Positions 8,581-17,612 of a stretch of DNA of 64,000 nucleotides are shown here, in pieces. The stretch covers positions 1 to 64,000 of the forward strand of contig JACCWM010000201.1 in assembly GCA_013697635.1 (NCBI GenBank), written 5' to 3'. A program made the position numbers and the translations under genes. Below the pieces are notes generated by a model. That model saw nothing but the letters and a program-made list of their open reading frames with translations, searched no databases and had not been told where the DNA came from. Each line of letters begins with the position of its first letter. The first letter of the stretch is position 1. Source of the DNA: Lujinxingiaceae bacterium. Its GTDB lineage: Bacteria > Myxococcota_A > Bradymonadia > Bradymonadales > Bradymonadaceae.

Positions 8581-8626
8581 AAACAAAAAGCCCCCGAGCT
8601 CTTATGAGCTCGGGGGCTTTTTGTTT
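8581..8626 (-). terminator. Strong intrinsic terminator downstream of tRNA-Leu
   Basis: A perfect 21-bp stem (8581-8601 / 8606-8626) with loop ttat, flanked by A and T runs, so it can stop transcription in both directions. It stands 17 bases beyond the tRNA 3' end and before the MscS gene, separating the two transcripts. Confidence 0.9.
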
Positions 8627-8642
8627 CTTGCAAAGCTTTGAT

Positions 8643-8727
8643 GCGGAAGGGGGGACTCGAACCCCCACGCCGTTTAAAAGGCACTGGATCCTTAGTCCAG
8701 CGCGTCTACCAATTCCGCCACTTCCGC
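8643..8727 (-). tRNA. tRNA-Leu, anticodon AAG
   Basis: An 85-nt class II tRNA. The acceptor stem GCGGAAG pairs with CTTCCGC. The D arm is GGCGGAATTGGTAGACGC, the anticodon stem-loop is CTGGA-CTAAGGA-TCCAG with anticodon AAG at positions 34-36, a long variable arm follows, and the T arm is GGGGG-TTCGAGT-CCCCC. CCA is not encoded. The long variable arm and the A and G discriminating features fit leucine. The AAG anticodon (reading CUU, and CUC/CUA if A34 becomes inosine) is uncommon in bacteria, which normally use GAG. Confidence 0.93.
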
Positions 8728-8787
8728 GTAGCTCGGTCGAGAACAACCCCAATCAACACAAAGTTGTGCTCTCGAAACCGGAGAGCT

Positions 8788-8816
8788 GTATAAGATGTTG
8801 CGCCACCAGTGTCAAC
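8788..8816 (-). promoter_or_regulatory. Consensus sigma-70 promoter of tRNA-Leu
   Basis: Read on the minus strand: TTGACA (8816-8811), exactly 17 bases, then TATACA (8793-8788). The predicted start lies about 50 bases before the mature tRNA 5' end at 8727. It is one of the best promoter matches in the window. Confidence 0.8.
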
Positions 8817-8960
8817 GAAAACTCACTTTGCACGCGTGGTGATTTTCGTGGTCGCTGGATCCGATGCGTTAGGCATTGTCTCGTGGGCAGTGAGCGGCTA
8901 GGATCAGCGGCCATTGAGATGCTTTTTTGATGAAAACCGTGGTGACGCCGAGGATTTAAC

Positions 8961-11825
8961 GTGTATCGATTTCGCTTCATGCCCTTTGTCCTGATTTTTC
9001 TGCTCGCAGCGTGCTCCGATCCCGAGGGTCCGACTAAGACGCCCGATGCTACCCACGGCGCCGATGTCGCAGACGACGTGCTGGCTGCTGATACCTTGAC
9101 GCCAGACAGCGGCCTCGAGGTCGGCGTTGACGTGGCGCCCGATGGGGTCGATTCACAGGCCTGCGCGCTGCAGGGCGACTGCGCCAAAGGGCTCTTTTGC
9201 CATCATGGCACCTGCGAGCAGGCGCCCACGTGCCAGACGCTGGCTGACTGGCGCACGTGTATCCTCGCCTTCAACACGATCGAGCAGGGTCTGGGGCGAA
9301 GCGCGGTCTGTCGCGACGAAGTCTGCGAGATCGCCTGCCTGATCGACGCGGACTGCGCCGAGGGGCTGACCTGCAGCGATCATGGCCATTGCATCCGCTT
9401 TGACGGCGATCTCAGCGGCCCGCTGCCCGGCGGCGCGGCGCGAACCGACCTTCGCGCGGGCGCCTCCAATGTGCTGATGAACTTTCCGATCGGTTTGTCG
9501 ATGGGCGGCTACGGCTCGCGTGCCGGCTCCAACATGGGCCGCTATGTCAAGAGCCTGCGGCCAAGCCACGGCCAGCTGCATGGGCTGTTTGCGCGCGCCC
9601 TGGCGCTCGACAATGGCGAGCGTGAGCTGATCTTTATCCGCCTGCCGATCATCTTTCCGACCATGGCGCTGCACGAGGCCGTCGCGCGCAAGCTGCAGGA
9701 GCAGACCGGGCGCGACTGGCGCGACAGCCTGGTGATCTCGGGCACGCACACGCACTCCGGGCCGACGCGCTACTGGCATCTGCCCGATGACGCAGCGCTG
9801 CCTCTGGGCGCGCTGGGCACCGACGAGTTCAGCCAGGTCGCCTTTGACTGGCTGGTCGATACCACCGTCGAGGCCGCCTCGCAGGCGCGCGCCGCCTTTG
9901 AGCCGGCGCGCATGGGCTGGGACATCATGGAGGCCTTTGACACCGACGATCTGATCGCCAGCGACCGTTGGGGCGAGACGCCGCCGTTTGACGACAACCG
10001 GCTGCTGACCTTGCGCGTCGACGACGCCGCCGGCGTACCGCTTGCCATCCTCTTTAGCCACGGCACCCACGGCACGCACAACTCGAGCGACTATTTCACC
10101 GGCGATGCGATAGCCGGTGTTGAGCGCGCCGTCGAGGCCGCCTTCAGCGAGCATGCCGGGCGTTTTGTGCCAAGCCTGTTTTTCAACCAGAACGGCGGCT
10201 CGATGTCACCTCGCGGCGACAACTTCGGCCACCGCGAGGCACACACCTATGAGAACCTCGGCTATCGCTTCGTCGAGCGCACCCTGGCGCGCATGATGGC
10301 GATCGAGACCACGGCGACCTGGCAGCTCGATGCGCGCACGCACCGCTTTCCGATCACCTACGAGTACCTGGGCTATGCCCCCGGCGAGTGGAGCTTTGGG
10401 CGCCTTGGCACCTCGAACAACGACTACATCTATGGCGGACTGCAGTGCATGGGCAGCGGCGTGGCCGACAACGATTATGCCACCCACGCCGATCCGGACA
10501 AGATCGGCTGCCTGGGCCTGCACCAGCTCAGCCACCACCGGCCGGTCTCCATGTTGGCCCGAAGCCAGATCACGACCCTGCAGCTCAACGATCTGACGAT
10601 CGTGACGCTGCCCGGCGAGCCGGCCATGGAGCTTGGCTGGCAGGTGTTGCGCGAGATTCGCGACAAGTACGGCGTCGATCCGATGAAGTCCTTCATCTTC
10701 GGCTACGCCCAGGCCCATCTGCTCTACATCACGCCGACCAATCTGCGCGGCGAGCTGCCGCCGTTTCCGGGCATCTCGACGCCCATGGCGCCCGACGATT
10801 ATCCCGACTTCGCCTTCAGCTATCTGCAAGGCGGCTACGAGGCCAGCTCCACGCCCTGGGGCTTTCGCATGGGCGACTTCATCATCGCGCGCGCCGCCGA
10901 GGCCACCGGGCTGATGCTCGGCGAGACCGTCGAGCTGACGCTGCCGGCGGCCTTGCCCGCGCAGTACACACGCGGCGAGGATACGCCCTTTGCGATCGAC
11001 CTGAGCGCGGCCGCCCGGGTGGGCACGATCGTGCTCGACATGCCCGCCCAGATCGCGCGCCTCGAGACGGTGCACTTTGGCTGGATTGGCGGAGATCCGG
11101 GCGCCGAGATGCCTCAGGCGCCGCGCGTTGTGCTCGAGCGTGAGCTGAGCGCAAACAATTTTGCGCCGGTGATCACCCAGAGCCACCTCGATTACGACAA
11201 CCGCGAGCCGCTCATCCTCACGCGCACGCGCCAAAACGGCGACGACTGGGAGTGGGTGATCTATTGGGAGGAGCTCAAGGACTTTCCGGCCGGCAACTAC
11301 CGCTTTCGCGTCGAAGGACATTTTCAGGAGAGCGCCGGCCCGACGGGTCGAAAGCCCTACACCACGACGAGCCGCGTCTTTGAGCTGGTGCCAACCTCTG
11401 AGGTCACGGTCAACCTCGTGGCTGGCGCCGAGCAGATCTCCGGCACGCTGGCCTATCCGGCCGCCGAGCAGCTTCGTTTCGCGCGCATCCAGGGCGATCC
11501 GGGCAACATCGTGGGCAGCTACCGCATGCGCCATCACGACGTGGGCAGCAACATCCCCGATCCGTTGTTCGCGGATCAGGATCTGACCACCGCCGGCCTG
11601 ACCGCTCGCATCAAGCTTGCCGGCGACACCGTTCTTACCTTGAGCGGCGCCGATTTCACCCTCGTCACCGCGCCCGAGACCAGCCATGGACGAAACAACG
11701 TGCCGGTCACGCGCTTTTCGGCCGCGCTCGCTGGGCTTGCGGCCGGCTCCTACGTCGTCGAGCTCGATGTCAGCGATTTGCACGCCAACCACGGCACGGC
11801 AAGCGTGACCTTCGACGTGCCTTGA
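8961..11825 (+). CDS. Neutral/alkaline ceramidase-like lipoprotein
   Basis: A 954-residue secreted lipoprotein; lipobox LLAAC puts the lipidated Cys at residue 18. A Asp/Thr-rich linker and two short Cys-rich units (about 67-150, CALQGDCAKGLFC and CLIDADCAEGLTC type) precede the catalytic part. That part resembles neutral ceramidase: SGTHTHSGP near residue 260 (zinc His residues), FSHGTHGTHN near 357 and QNGGSMSPRG near 413, which matches the region of the catalytic Ser in ceramidases. The family cleaves N-acyl sphingosines to sphingosine and fatty acid; the real substrate here is unproven. The protein is longer than usual because of the C-terminal beta-rich region. Start is GTG with AGGA ten bases upstream. 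The next small lipoprotein gene starts 11 bases after its stop. Confidence 0.7.
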   Translation: MYRFRFMPFVLIFLLAACSDPEGPTKTPDATHGADVADDVLAADTLTPDSGLEVGVDVAPDGVDSQACALQGDCAKGLFCHHGTCEQAPTCQTLADWRTCILAFNTIEQGLGRSAVCRDEVCEIACLIDADCAEGLTCSDHGHCIRFDGDLSGPLPGGAARTDLRAGASNVLMNFPIGLSMGGYGSRAGSNMGRYVKSLRPSHGQLHGLFARALALDNGERELIFIRLPIIFPTMALHEAVARKLQEQTGRDWRDSLVISGTHTHSGPTRYWHLPDDAALPLGALGTDEFSQVAFDWLVDTTVEAASQARAAFEPARMGWDIMEAFDTDDLIASDRWGETPPFDDNRLLTLRVDDAAGVPLAILFSHGTHGTHNSSDYFTGDAIAGVERAVEAAFSEHAGRFVPSLFFNQNGGSMSPRGDNFGHREAHTYENLGYRFVERTLARMMAIETTATWQLDARTHRFPITYEYLGYAPGEWSFGRLGTSNNDYIYGGLQCMGSGVADNDYATHADPDKIGCLGLHQLSHHRPVSMLARSQITTLQLNDLTIVTLPGEPAMELGWQVLREIRDKYGVDPMKSFIFGYAQAHLLYITPTNLRGELPPFPGISTPMAPDDYPDFAFSYLQGGYEASSTPWGFRMGDFIIARAAEATGLMLGETVELTLPAALPAQYTRGEDTPFAIDLSAAARVGTIVLDMPAQIARLETVHFGWIGGDPGAEMPQAPRVVLERELSANNFAPVITQSHLDYDNREPLILTRTRQNGDDWEWVIYWEELKDFPAGNYRFRVEGHFQESAGPTGRKPYTTTSRVFELVPTSEVTVNLVAGAEQISGTLAYPAAEQLRFARIQGDPGNIVGSYRMRHHDVGSNIPDPLFADQDLTTAGLTARIKLAGDTVLTLSGADFTLVTAPETSHGRNNVPVTRFSAALAGLAAGSYVVELDVSDLHANHGTASVTFDVP

Positions 11826-11836
11826 GGAGAGTTCAT

Positions 11837-12448
11837 TTGCATCGACGACGTACGATCCACGGCCTGAGCGCGGCCGCCTTGTTCGCTATCCTGGCCGGTG
11901 GCGGCTGCGCCTCGGTCGGCTGCAATGCCAACGGCTGCTCTAACTCCGATGGCGCCAAAGCAGCCGAAATCACCCCCGAGCTGCTCGTTGGCACCTATCG
12001 GCTCACCGGCCACACGAGGGCTGTCGGCAACTGCGAGCAGCCCAGCGATGGCCCGGCTGCCAACGATGGCACCCTGCTCAAGATCGAGCGTGCTCAAAGC
12101 GGCGAGGACACCGTCTTGAGCTATCAATTGTGCGATTCGACCAGCGGCTGTCCCCATGACGCGCTGCTCGAGCGCGTCTTGCAATGGAATCCGACGCGCC
12201 GGCTCGCCGCCTACGATCTGCCCCAGGCCAGCCAGGAGCCCGGCCGCTTCGAGAACGTCTGCCAACTGGTCCGCCACCAGGCCTCGCTCGAGGCCACCAC
12301 AGACGGCGTGCGCATCATCCATCGCACCTTCCGGCTGAGCGCCGTGCTCGAGGGCGACGAGCCCTGCGCGCCGGCCCAGGCCGAGGCGCGCGCCGATTCG
12401 CTGGAGTGCGTGGCCTTTGAGGAGTTCGTGGCGCAAAGGCAGCCCTGA
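11837..12448 (+). CDS. Small secreted, probable lipoprotein of unknown function
   Basis: A 203-residue protein with a basic N-terminus, a hydrophobic stretch (LSAAALFAILAGG) and a Cys that could be lipidated (GGGCASVGC). I do not recognise the family. The mature part starts with ITPELLVGTYRLTGHT, contains six or more cysteines spaced through the chain and looks like a beta-rich domain. TTG 11837 is preferred because GAGGAGA lies 7 bases upstream; the TTG at 11822 overlaps the ribosome site. It follows the ceramidase-like gene by 11 bases, so the two are probably co-transcribed and end at the terminator at 12462-12495. Confidence 0.6.
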   Translation: MHRRRTIHGLSAAALFAILAGGGCASVGCNANGCSNSDGAKAAEITPELLVGTYRLTGHTRAVGNCEQPSDGPAANDGTLLKIERAQSGEDTVLSYQLCDSTSGCPHDALLERVLQWNPTRRLAAYDLPQASQEPGRFENVCQLVRHQASLEATTDGVRIIHRTFRLSAVLEGDEPCAPAQAEARADSLECVAFEEFVAQRQP

Positions 12449-12461
12449 GTTGGTCAAAAAC

Positions 12462-12495
12462 AAAGCGCCCGTCCTGATGTCAGGACGGGCGCTTT
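12462..12495. terminator. Bidirectional terminator between convergent genes
   Basis: Stem aaagcgcccgtcctga / complement (12462-12477 / 12480-12495) with a two-base apex and T runs outside, located between the small lipoprotein gene and the Cys-rich lipoprotein gene that converge here. Confidence 0.85.
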
Positions 12496-12519
12496 TTCGT
12501 TTGGGCTCGTCAGCAGCGG

Positions 12520-13794
12520 TTAGCCGCAGAAGCCTTCGGTGCAGGCCTGGCCGCTGGGGCAGCCGCAGGAGTTCTCGCAGGCCATCGGCTGAGGCGTGCC
12601 GGTGACCGGCTCGGGCTCGAGGCAGACGCCGCTGAGGATGTCGCAAATCTCGCCGGAGGAGCAGTCCTGGTTGCAGCTGCAGGGCGACTCGCAGCTTCCC
12701 TCAAGGCAGATCGCGTCGCGGGCACACTCGGCGGTGCTGCGGCAGGCGACGCCGGGGTCGGCCACGCAGTAGCCGGTCTGGCAGAGGAAGCCATCGGAGC
12801 ACTCGTTGTTGTTGGCGCAAGCCTTCTCGCACTTGGCGTCGACGCAGAGGTTACCGGCCGAGCAGTCTGCGCTGCGGCGGCACTCGATCGACTCGCACAG
12901 GTTCTGGCGGCAGTGCTCGTTGGGGCCGCAATCGGCGGTTGCCTGACAGGAGGCCACGCACTTGCCGTTGACGCAGGCACCGTTGTCGCACTCGGAGTTG
13001 AACACGCAGCTGTCGTTTTGGCCGATGCAGGCGCCGTCGACGCACAGCTCGCTGGACTGACAGTCGCTTCGCGTCAAGCACTGCGGGCTGGTGCTGTCCT
13101 CGCACTTGAAGTTGCGGCACTCCTTGCCAGCGGCGCAGGGACGGTTGGCGGCGCACTCGGAGTTCTCCGGGCCCTTGCATACGTTGTTGACGCAGCTCTC
13201 ACCGAGTGAGCAGTCGTTGGCACGCACACACTGAAGGTCGGGACCGGAGTTGCAGGTGCGCTTCTCGTTGGTTCCCTTGATCGGCAGGCACTGTGCCGGC
13301 ACGCCGGGCTCGTCGCTGATGTTGACGCACTCAAAGCCGGTGGCGCAGTCGTGGTTGTAATCGCAGTCACGAGCGCAGACCTTCTCGCCGGTGTTGGAGA
13401 CCGGATCGAAGTTGAGGCGAATGCAGCGCGCGTCGGCCTCGACACAGTCATGGCGCGTCTCGCAGGCCTGGCACAGGCCGCTGACGCCGCGATCGTTGGT
13501 GTCCTGGCGCTGGCAGGTGTCGTTGATGCAGATCGTGTCGCCACCGCAGTCCAGATCGCTGTAGCATTGTTTGGTGCTCGGGATGTAGGGCGCATCACAG
13601 GTGTTCGAGCAGTTCGTCTGCCAGGTGCACTCGTCCCAGCACTGCCAAGGATCGCACCATGTCTCACAGACCTCGTAGTCATAACAGCTGCTGCAGCTGT
13701 CCGTCGTGTTGCTCTCCGAGATGATCAAACAGCCCGGCAAAAACAAGGCGGCCACGATGAGGGCCATCATACAGTAGAGGTGCGTGCGGTTCAT
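12520..13794 (-). CDS. Cysteine-rich repeat (Dickkopf-like) lipoprotein
   Basis: A 424-residue lipoprotein (lipobox FLPGC, Cys at about 22). After an Asp/Cys/Trp-rich lead (CETWCDPWQCWDECTW) come roughly a dozen units of the pattern C-x5-C-x6-C-x4-C, for example CLTRSDCQSSELCVDGAC. Such repeats are common in surface lipoproteins of Myxococcota; the disulfide-bonded units probably form a rod-like or adhesive surface. Function is unknown. ATG 13794 is chosen because AGGAG lies 7 bases before it and a proper signal peptide follows; the frame is open to 13848 but that extension has no signal. It shares its architecture with the much longer protein at 37256-40153. Confidence 0.8.
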   Translation of the reverse strand: MNRTHLYCMMALIVAALFLPGCLIISESNTTDSCSSCYDYEVCETWCDPWQCWDECTWQTNCSNTCDAPYIPSTKQCYSDLDCGGDTICINDTCQRQDTNDRGVSGLCQACETRHDCVEADARCIRLNFDPVSNTGEKVCARDCDYNHDCATGFECVNISDEPGVPAQCLPIKGTNEKRTCNSGPDLQCVRANDCSLGESCVNNVCKGPENSECAANRPCAAGKECRNFKCEDSTSPQCLTRSDCQSSELCVDGACIGQNDSCVFNSECDNGACVNGKCVASCQATADCGPNEHCRQNLCESIECRRSADCSAGNLCVDAKCEKACANNNECSDGFLCQTGYCVADPGVACRSTAECARDAICLEGSCESPCSCNQDCSSGEICDILSGVCLEPEPVTGTPQPMACENSCGCPSGQACTEGFCG

Positions 13795-14199
13795 TGTAGC
13801 CTCCTGACGTTTTCTAATCATTTCCAGCATCGAGGGAATCATCTTCAAGTTGAGCTTCCGTGTCTAGGACGCGCTTCTTTTCCAGCTTATTCATAATTAA
13901 TTCTGATCTGCGCTCCCGACGCAAGTGCGACCAAATCCACGCGAATGTGCTGAAAGCCTTCTCAAGGCGTCTTCGGTCAAAAAAGATCTACCATGTCGCT
14001 CAACTCCCCCGTAGAGTGGCTGCGAGCCGCTCACCGAGGGCCATGAATGTGGGTGAGTTGACTACGAAGCCAGACCCTTCTATATTTCGCTGCCTTAAGT
14101 GGCAGGCCGTATAAGGCTTCGTGCTTGCAGAATGAGACTGACGTTCTTTTTGTGATGTTGAAGAACCTGGAAGATGTGAACAACCGTTAAGGGCGCACG
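13795..14199. other. Divergent intergenic region
   Basis: It separates the minus-strand Cys-rich gene from the plus-strand ASH-domain gene. The only strong signal is the sigma-70 promoter at 14058-14086 for the plus-strand gene. No RNA gene or coding frame is convincing. Confidence 0.6.
14058..14086 (+). promoter_or_regulatory. Sigma-70 promoter of the ASH-domain lipoprotein gene
   Basis: TTGACT (14058-14063), 17-base spacer, TATATT (14081-14086). The expected transcript starts near 14093, about 107 bases before the ATG, giving a moderately long leader. Confidence 0.65.
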
Positions 14200-16173
14200 A
14201 TGAGACGAGAGACTGAGCGGCATTTTCGATTCCTGGGCTGGAGCCGCATGGCATTGGCTGGACTGTGTGTGATGGGCCTGGCCTTGGGAGCCTGCGGCGA
14301 CGATGAAAATCCCGAAGACGGCAACATCATCGGCCTGGAATCGCCGACATTGGTCGTCAGTCCTCCCTCGCTGGACTTCGATCAGATAAGCATCGGCTCA
14401 GAGAATCAAAAGACGCTGACGATCACCAACACGGGCCGCGGTGAGCTGAAAATCACCAGCCTTCAGATGATCGAAAATAACGAGGACAACATCGTCGAGT
14501 TTCACAAGGAGGGAGCCTGGGCCGTTAAGACGCTGGGCTTCAACCAGTCGATGGAGCTCGTGGTCAGCTACCGACCGGAGAACCAGACACCGGACTCGGG
14601 CGTCATTCGCATCATCAGCAACGATCCTCGCCCTGGCTTTGGCCAGTTTGACGTGCCGCTTCGCACGCCCCAGCTCGAGCCGGAGATCTTCTCACCGGAG
14701 ACGGTGGTGTTCAACCGCGTGGCGCCGGGCCAAACCGAGTGGCAAGTCACGCGGGTGCACAACATCGGCCATGCATCGCTGACCTTTGAGGACGTCGCGT
14801 TCTCGGGAAGCGCGGATTTTGCGATCTCCTTTCCCACACTGGTCGACGATCCCCCGATCGCCGACGACAGCCAGAGCTGGCCGACGGTGCTCGCGCCGGA
14901 CAATTCGTTTCCGATGCGCGTCACCTTCTCGCCGCAAGACGACGAGCCGGCCAAGGCCGAGGTGGTCTTCTATACCAACGATCCGAACAAGCCGACCTAC
15001 AAGGTGTTGCTCAGTGGCAACAGCGGCTCGCCATGCATGGCGATCACCGACGAGAATGGTATTGATTTTAGCTTGAGCTCGATCGGCCAGACCTCCAATC
15101 GCACGATCACGATCGAGAACTGCAGCCGCACCGCCGAGCTTCGCGTCAGCGCCATCGAGATCAGCAATGACGGTGGGGGCGTCTTCGAGCTTCGGCCCGA
15201 GTCGCTGCCCGGCGGTCTGCCCGACGAGGCTGCCGTGATCACCGCGCGTGATTCGGCCAACTTCGTGCTCACCTACACGCCGATCGACGAGTCGGCCAGC
15301 ACCGGTGAGCTGCTGCTTCGAAGCAATGACCCGGCCAAGACCACGCTGCGTGTGCCGATTCTTGGTAAGGGATCGTTTACCGTTTGCCCGATCGCTGTCG
15401 CCGAAGGCCGCGTCACCACCTCTGGCGGCAGCTACCGTCAGGAAATCTCGGCGCGTCCGTTGCAGCATATCGAGTTCAGCGGGCTTCAAAGCACCGACCC
15501 TGACGGCACGGCGCTTCGCTACGAGTGGAGCGTCGTCAGTCGTCCGCAGGGCTCACAGTCGAATTTGTCGCCCAACAATTCGATCGTCGATCCTCGCCTC
15601 TACCTCGATATCGCGGGCACCTACGAGGTCGAGCTGGTCGTTTACGACGCCACCGGCCTGGCGAGCTGTCAGTCGTCGATCGTGACCATCTATGTCATTC
15701 CTGGCGACGAGATTCACATCCAGCTCGTCTGGGATGCCCCGGCCGTACCTCGGCCACAACAGGGCCACGGCACCGATCTCGACCTTCACTACTTGCATCC
15801 GCTGGGCCGCTGGAATGCGACCAACAACAACTACGACGTCTTCTGGCAAAACCGCCAGGCCAACTGGGGCACGCAGGCAAGCCCGAGCATCGCAAGCCTC
15901 GACATCGACGATGTCTATGGCGTCGGCCCCGAGAACGTCAATCACAAGAATCCGGTCAGCGGCCTCAACTACTCGGTGGGTGTGTTCTACTTCCACGACA
16001 ACGGCTTTGGCCCAGCCGACGCCACCGTGCGCATCTACGTGCACGGCCAGCTCGCCATGGAGATCCGCGATCGCCGCCTGCCCGGTACCGGCTACTTCTG
16101 GAATGTCGCCGCCATCCAATGGCCCAGCGGCAACATCGTTCAACGCAATTCGATCAGCTTCAACTTCCCCTGA
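14200..16173 (+). CDS. Lipoprotein with ASH-type (choice-of-anchor D) domains, PKD-like domain and a DLDLH-motif C-terminal domain
   Basis: A 657-residue lipoprotein (signal helix, lipobox LALGAC). Three successive Ig-like ASH/HYDIN-type domains follow: SPPSLDFDQISIGS onward, FSPETVVFNRVAPG onward and DENGIDFSLSSIGQ onward, each ending in a SNDP or TNDP turn. A PKD-like domain (about 400-500, STDPDGTALRYEWSV) comes next. The last 150 residues contain IQLVWDAP and GTDLDLHYLHP, resembling the DvDLHv motif of DUF2135-type beta domains. All parts are extracellular binding modules with no catalytic motif. It is transcribed alone from a strong promoter and ends at a hairpin at 16212-16241. Its role may be surface adhesion or envelope scaffolding; that is inference. 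Confidence 0.75.
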   Translation: MRRETERHFRFLGWSRMALAGLCVMGLALGACGDDENPEDGNIIGLESPTLVVSPPSLDFDQISIGSENQKTLTITNTGRGELKITSLQMIENNEDNIVEFHKEGAWAVKTLGFNQSMELVVSYRPENQTPDSGVIRIISNDPRPGFGQFDVPLRTPQLEPEIFSPETVVFNRVAPGQTEWQVTRVHNIGHASLTFEDVAFSGSADFAISFPTLVDDPPIADDSQSWPTVLAPDNSFPMRVTFSPQDDEPAKAEVVFYTNDPNKPTYKVLLSGNSGSPCMAITDENGIDFSLSSIGQTSNRTITIENCSRTAELRVSAIEISNDGGGVFELRPESLPGGLPDEAAVITARDSANFVLTYTPIDESASTGELLLRSNDPAKTTLRVPILGKGSFTVCPIAVAEGRVTTSGGSYRQEISARPLQHIEFSGLQSTDPDGTALRYEWSVVSRPQGSQSNLSPNNSIVDPRLYLDIAGTYEVELVVYDATGLASCQSSIVTIYVIPGDEIHIQLVWDAPAVPRPQQGHGTDLDLHYLHPLGRWNATNNNYDVFWQNRQANWGTQASPSIASLDIDDVYGVGPENVNHKNPVSGLNYSVGVFYFHDNGFGPADATVRIYVHGQLAMEIRDRRLPGTGYFWNVAAIQWPSGNIVQRNSISFNFP

Positions 16174-16211
16174 ACCCGCGCTCGAATACGTCTAGTTCGT
16201 CGTAAACTGCC

Positions 16212-16241
16212 AAGGGCGCCCTCTCAAACGGGGGCGCCCTT
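16212..16241 (+). terminator. Hairpin terminator after the ASH-domain gene
   Basis: Arms aagggcgccc (16212-16221) and gggcgccctt (16232-16241) with a 10-base loop, followed by a weak T-rich stretch. It separates the lipoprotein gene from kal. Confidence 0.65.
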
Positions 16242-16262
16242 CATTACTTTTGAGGAGAGTCG

Positions 16263-16652
16263 ATGAGTTCCCAACAAGCGATCATCCGTATGCGTATCGG
16301 TATGGAGCAGGCCCACTATGCGGGCAACCTCGTCGATGGTGCCTTCATGCTCAAGCTCTTTGGCGACGTGGCCACCGAACTGTTGATCCGCCACGACGGC
16401 GACGAGGGGCTGTTTCGTGCTTACGACAGCGTGGAGTTTCTGGCGCCGGTCGAGGCCGGTGATTACATCGAGGCGGTCGGACACATCGTCTCGGTGGGCA
16501 ATACCAGCCGCAAGATGGCGTTTGAGGCGCGCAAGGTCATCCGTCTGAGCAAGAACCCACAAACCCCCACGGCGGCCGAGGTGCTCGATGAGCCGATCGT
16601 GGTCTGCCGGGCCTCAGGGACCTGCGTGGTGCCCAAGGAGCGGCAACGATGA
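16263..16652 (+). CDS. kal: 3-aminobutyryl-CoA ammonia-lyase
   Basis: Hot-dog fold enzyme of 129 residues that removes ammonia from L-3-aminobutyryl-CoA to give crotonyl-CoA in anaerobic lysine fermentation. The sequence carries the block typical of Kal: [59 protein letters not shown] and [17 protein letters not shown]. The length fits. GAGGAGAG precedes the ATG. Its stop overlaps the kce start (ATGA at 16649-16652), so the pair is translationally coupled. Confidence 0.9.
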   Translation: MSSQQAIIRMRIGMEQAHYAGNLVDGAFMLKLFGDVATELLIRHDGDEGLFRAYDSVEFLAPVEAGDYIEAVGHIVSVGNTSRKMAFEARKVIRLSKNPQTPTAAEVLDEPIVVCRASGTCVVPKERQR

Positions 16653-17461
16653 ATCCGTTGATCATCACCGCCGCGATCGTCGGCGCCGAGGTCATGCGCG
16701 AGCATACGCCGTTTATCCCGTACACGCCGGCCGAGATCGCCGCTGAGGCCGTGCGCTGTCGCGAAGTGGGCGCGGCCATGGTGCATGTGCACGGCCGGCG
16801 AGACGACGGCGCACCGACCCAGGACAAGCAAACCTTCGCACAGATATTGTCGTTGATTCGCGCTCAAAGCGACGTGCTCGTACAGTTCTCTACCGGTGGC
16901 GCGGTGGGCATGAGCGTCGAGGAGCGCATCGAGGGGCTCGTGCTTTGCCCGGACATGGCCACGCTGACCACCGGTACCGTCAATTTTGGCGAGGACATCT
17001 TTAGCAACAGCCTGCCGACCATTCGCGCGATCGCCGCGCGGCTCAAGGAGCTGGGCGTTCGCCCCGAAATCGAGATCTTCGATACCGGCATGGTCGACAC
17101 TGCGCTTCGACTCGAAGGCGAGGGGCTGCTCGAGGGGCCGCTGCACTTTGATTTTGTGCTCGGCGTGCCCGGAGGCATGGGCGCGCGCCCGGAAAATCTC
17201 GATTTCCTCGTCGCCATGATCCCGGCCGACAGCACCTGGTCGGTGGCCGGCATGGGTCGACACGAGCTGCCGCTGGCCCGGCGTGCGATTGAGCTCGGAG
17301 GTCATGTGCGCGTCGGTCTCGAGGACAATATCTTCATCGAAAAGGGAAAACTCGCCCGAGGGAGCTGGGAGCTGGTCGAAAAAGTTGCAGATTACGCTCA
17401 AGAGCATGGTCGAGCACTGGCCGACCCCGTCACAGCCGCACAGTTGCTAAAGATCGGATAA
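16649..17461 (+). CDS. kce: 3-keto-5-aminohexanoate cleavage enzyme (BKACE family, DUF849)
   Basis: Zinc-dependent condensing and cleaving enzyme that joins 3-keto-5-aminohexanoate and acetyl-CoA to give L-3-aminobutyryl-CoA and acetoacetate. That product is the substrate of Kal, encoded just upstream. The 270-residue protein shows the zinc ligands in VHVHGR, then [45 protein letters not shown] and [11 protein letters not shown]. Family length is normal. BKACE enzymes vary in substrate, but the neighbouring kal makes the lysine-pathway assignment likely. The aminomutases (kamA, kamDE) and dehydrogenase (kdd) of the full pathway are not in this window. Confidence 0.88.
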   Translation: MNPLIITAAIVGAEVMREHTPFIPYTPAEIAAEAVRCREVGAAMVHVHGRRDDGAPTQDKQTFAQILSLIRAQSDVLVQFSTGGAVGMSVEERIEGLVLCPDMATLTTGTVNFGEDIFSNSLPTIRAIAARLKELGVRPEIEIFDTGMVDTALRLEGEGLLEGPLHFDFVLGVPGGMGARPENLDFLVAMIPADSTWSVAGMGRHELPLARRAIELGGHVRVGLEDNIFIEKGKLARGSWELVEKVADYAQEHGRALADPVTAAQLLKIG

Positions 17462-17583
17462 TTCAAGAGGAAAATGCACGCCTTTTCCACAATCCCGTCC
17501 ATCGGGTTCCGACGAACGCGGAAATTGGCAGCAAGTGTGCCGAAAAGCGCGTTGATAAATGCGCAAAGGCGCATAAATATGGC

Positions 17584-17612
17584 TTGACATCGAATCGGGG
17601 CGCTCCTATTCT
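17584..17612 (+). promoter_or_regulatory. Sigma-70 promoter of the HU gene
   Basis: TTGACA (17584-17589), 17-base spacer, TATTCT (17607-17612). The transcript would begin near 17619, leaving a leader of about 115 bases before the HU ATG. Confidence 0.7.

Noticed and set aside
8474-8752. N-terminal extension of the MscS frame
   Set aside because: It would translate tRNA-Leu and its terminator; ATG 8473 starts a proper signal peptide.
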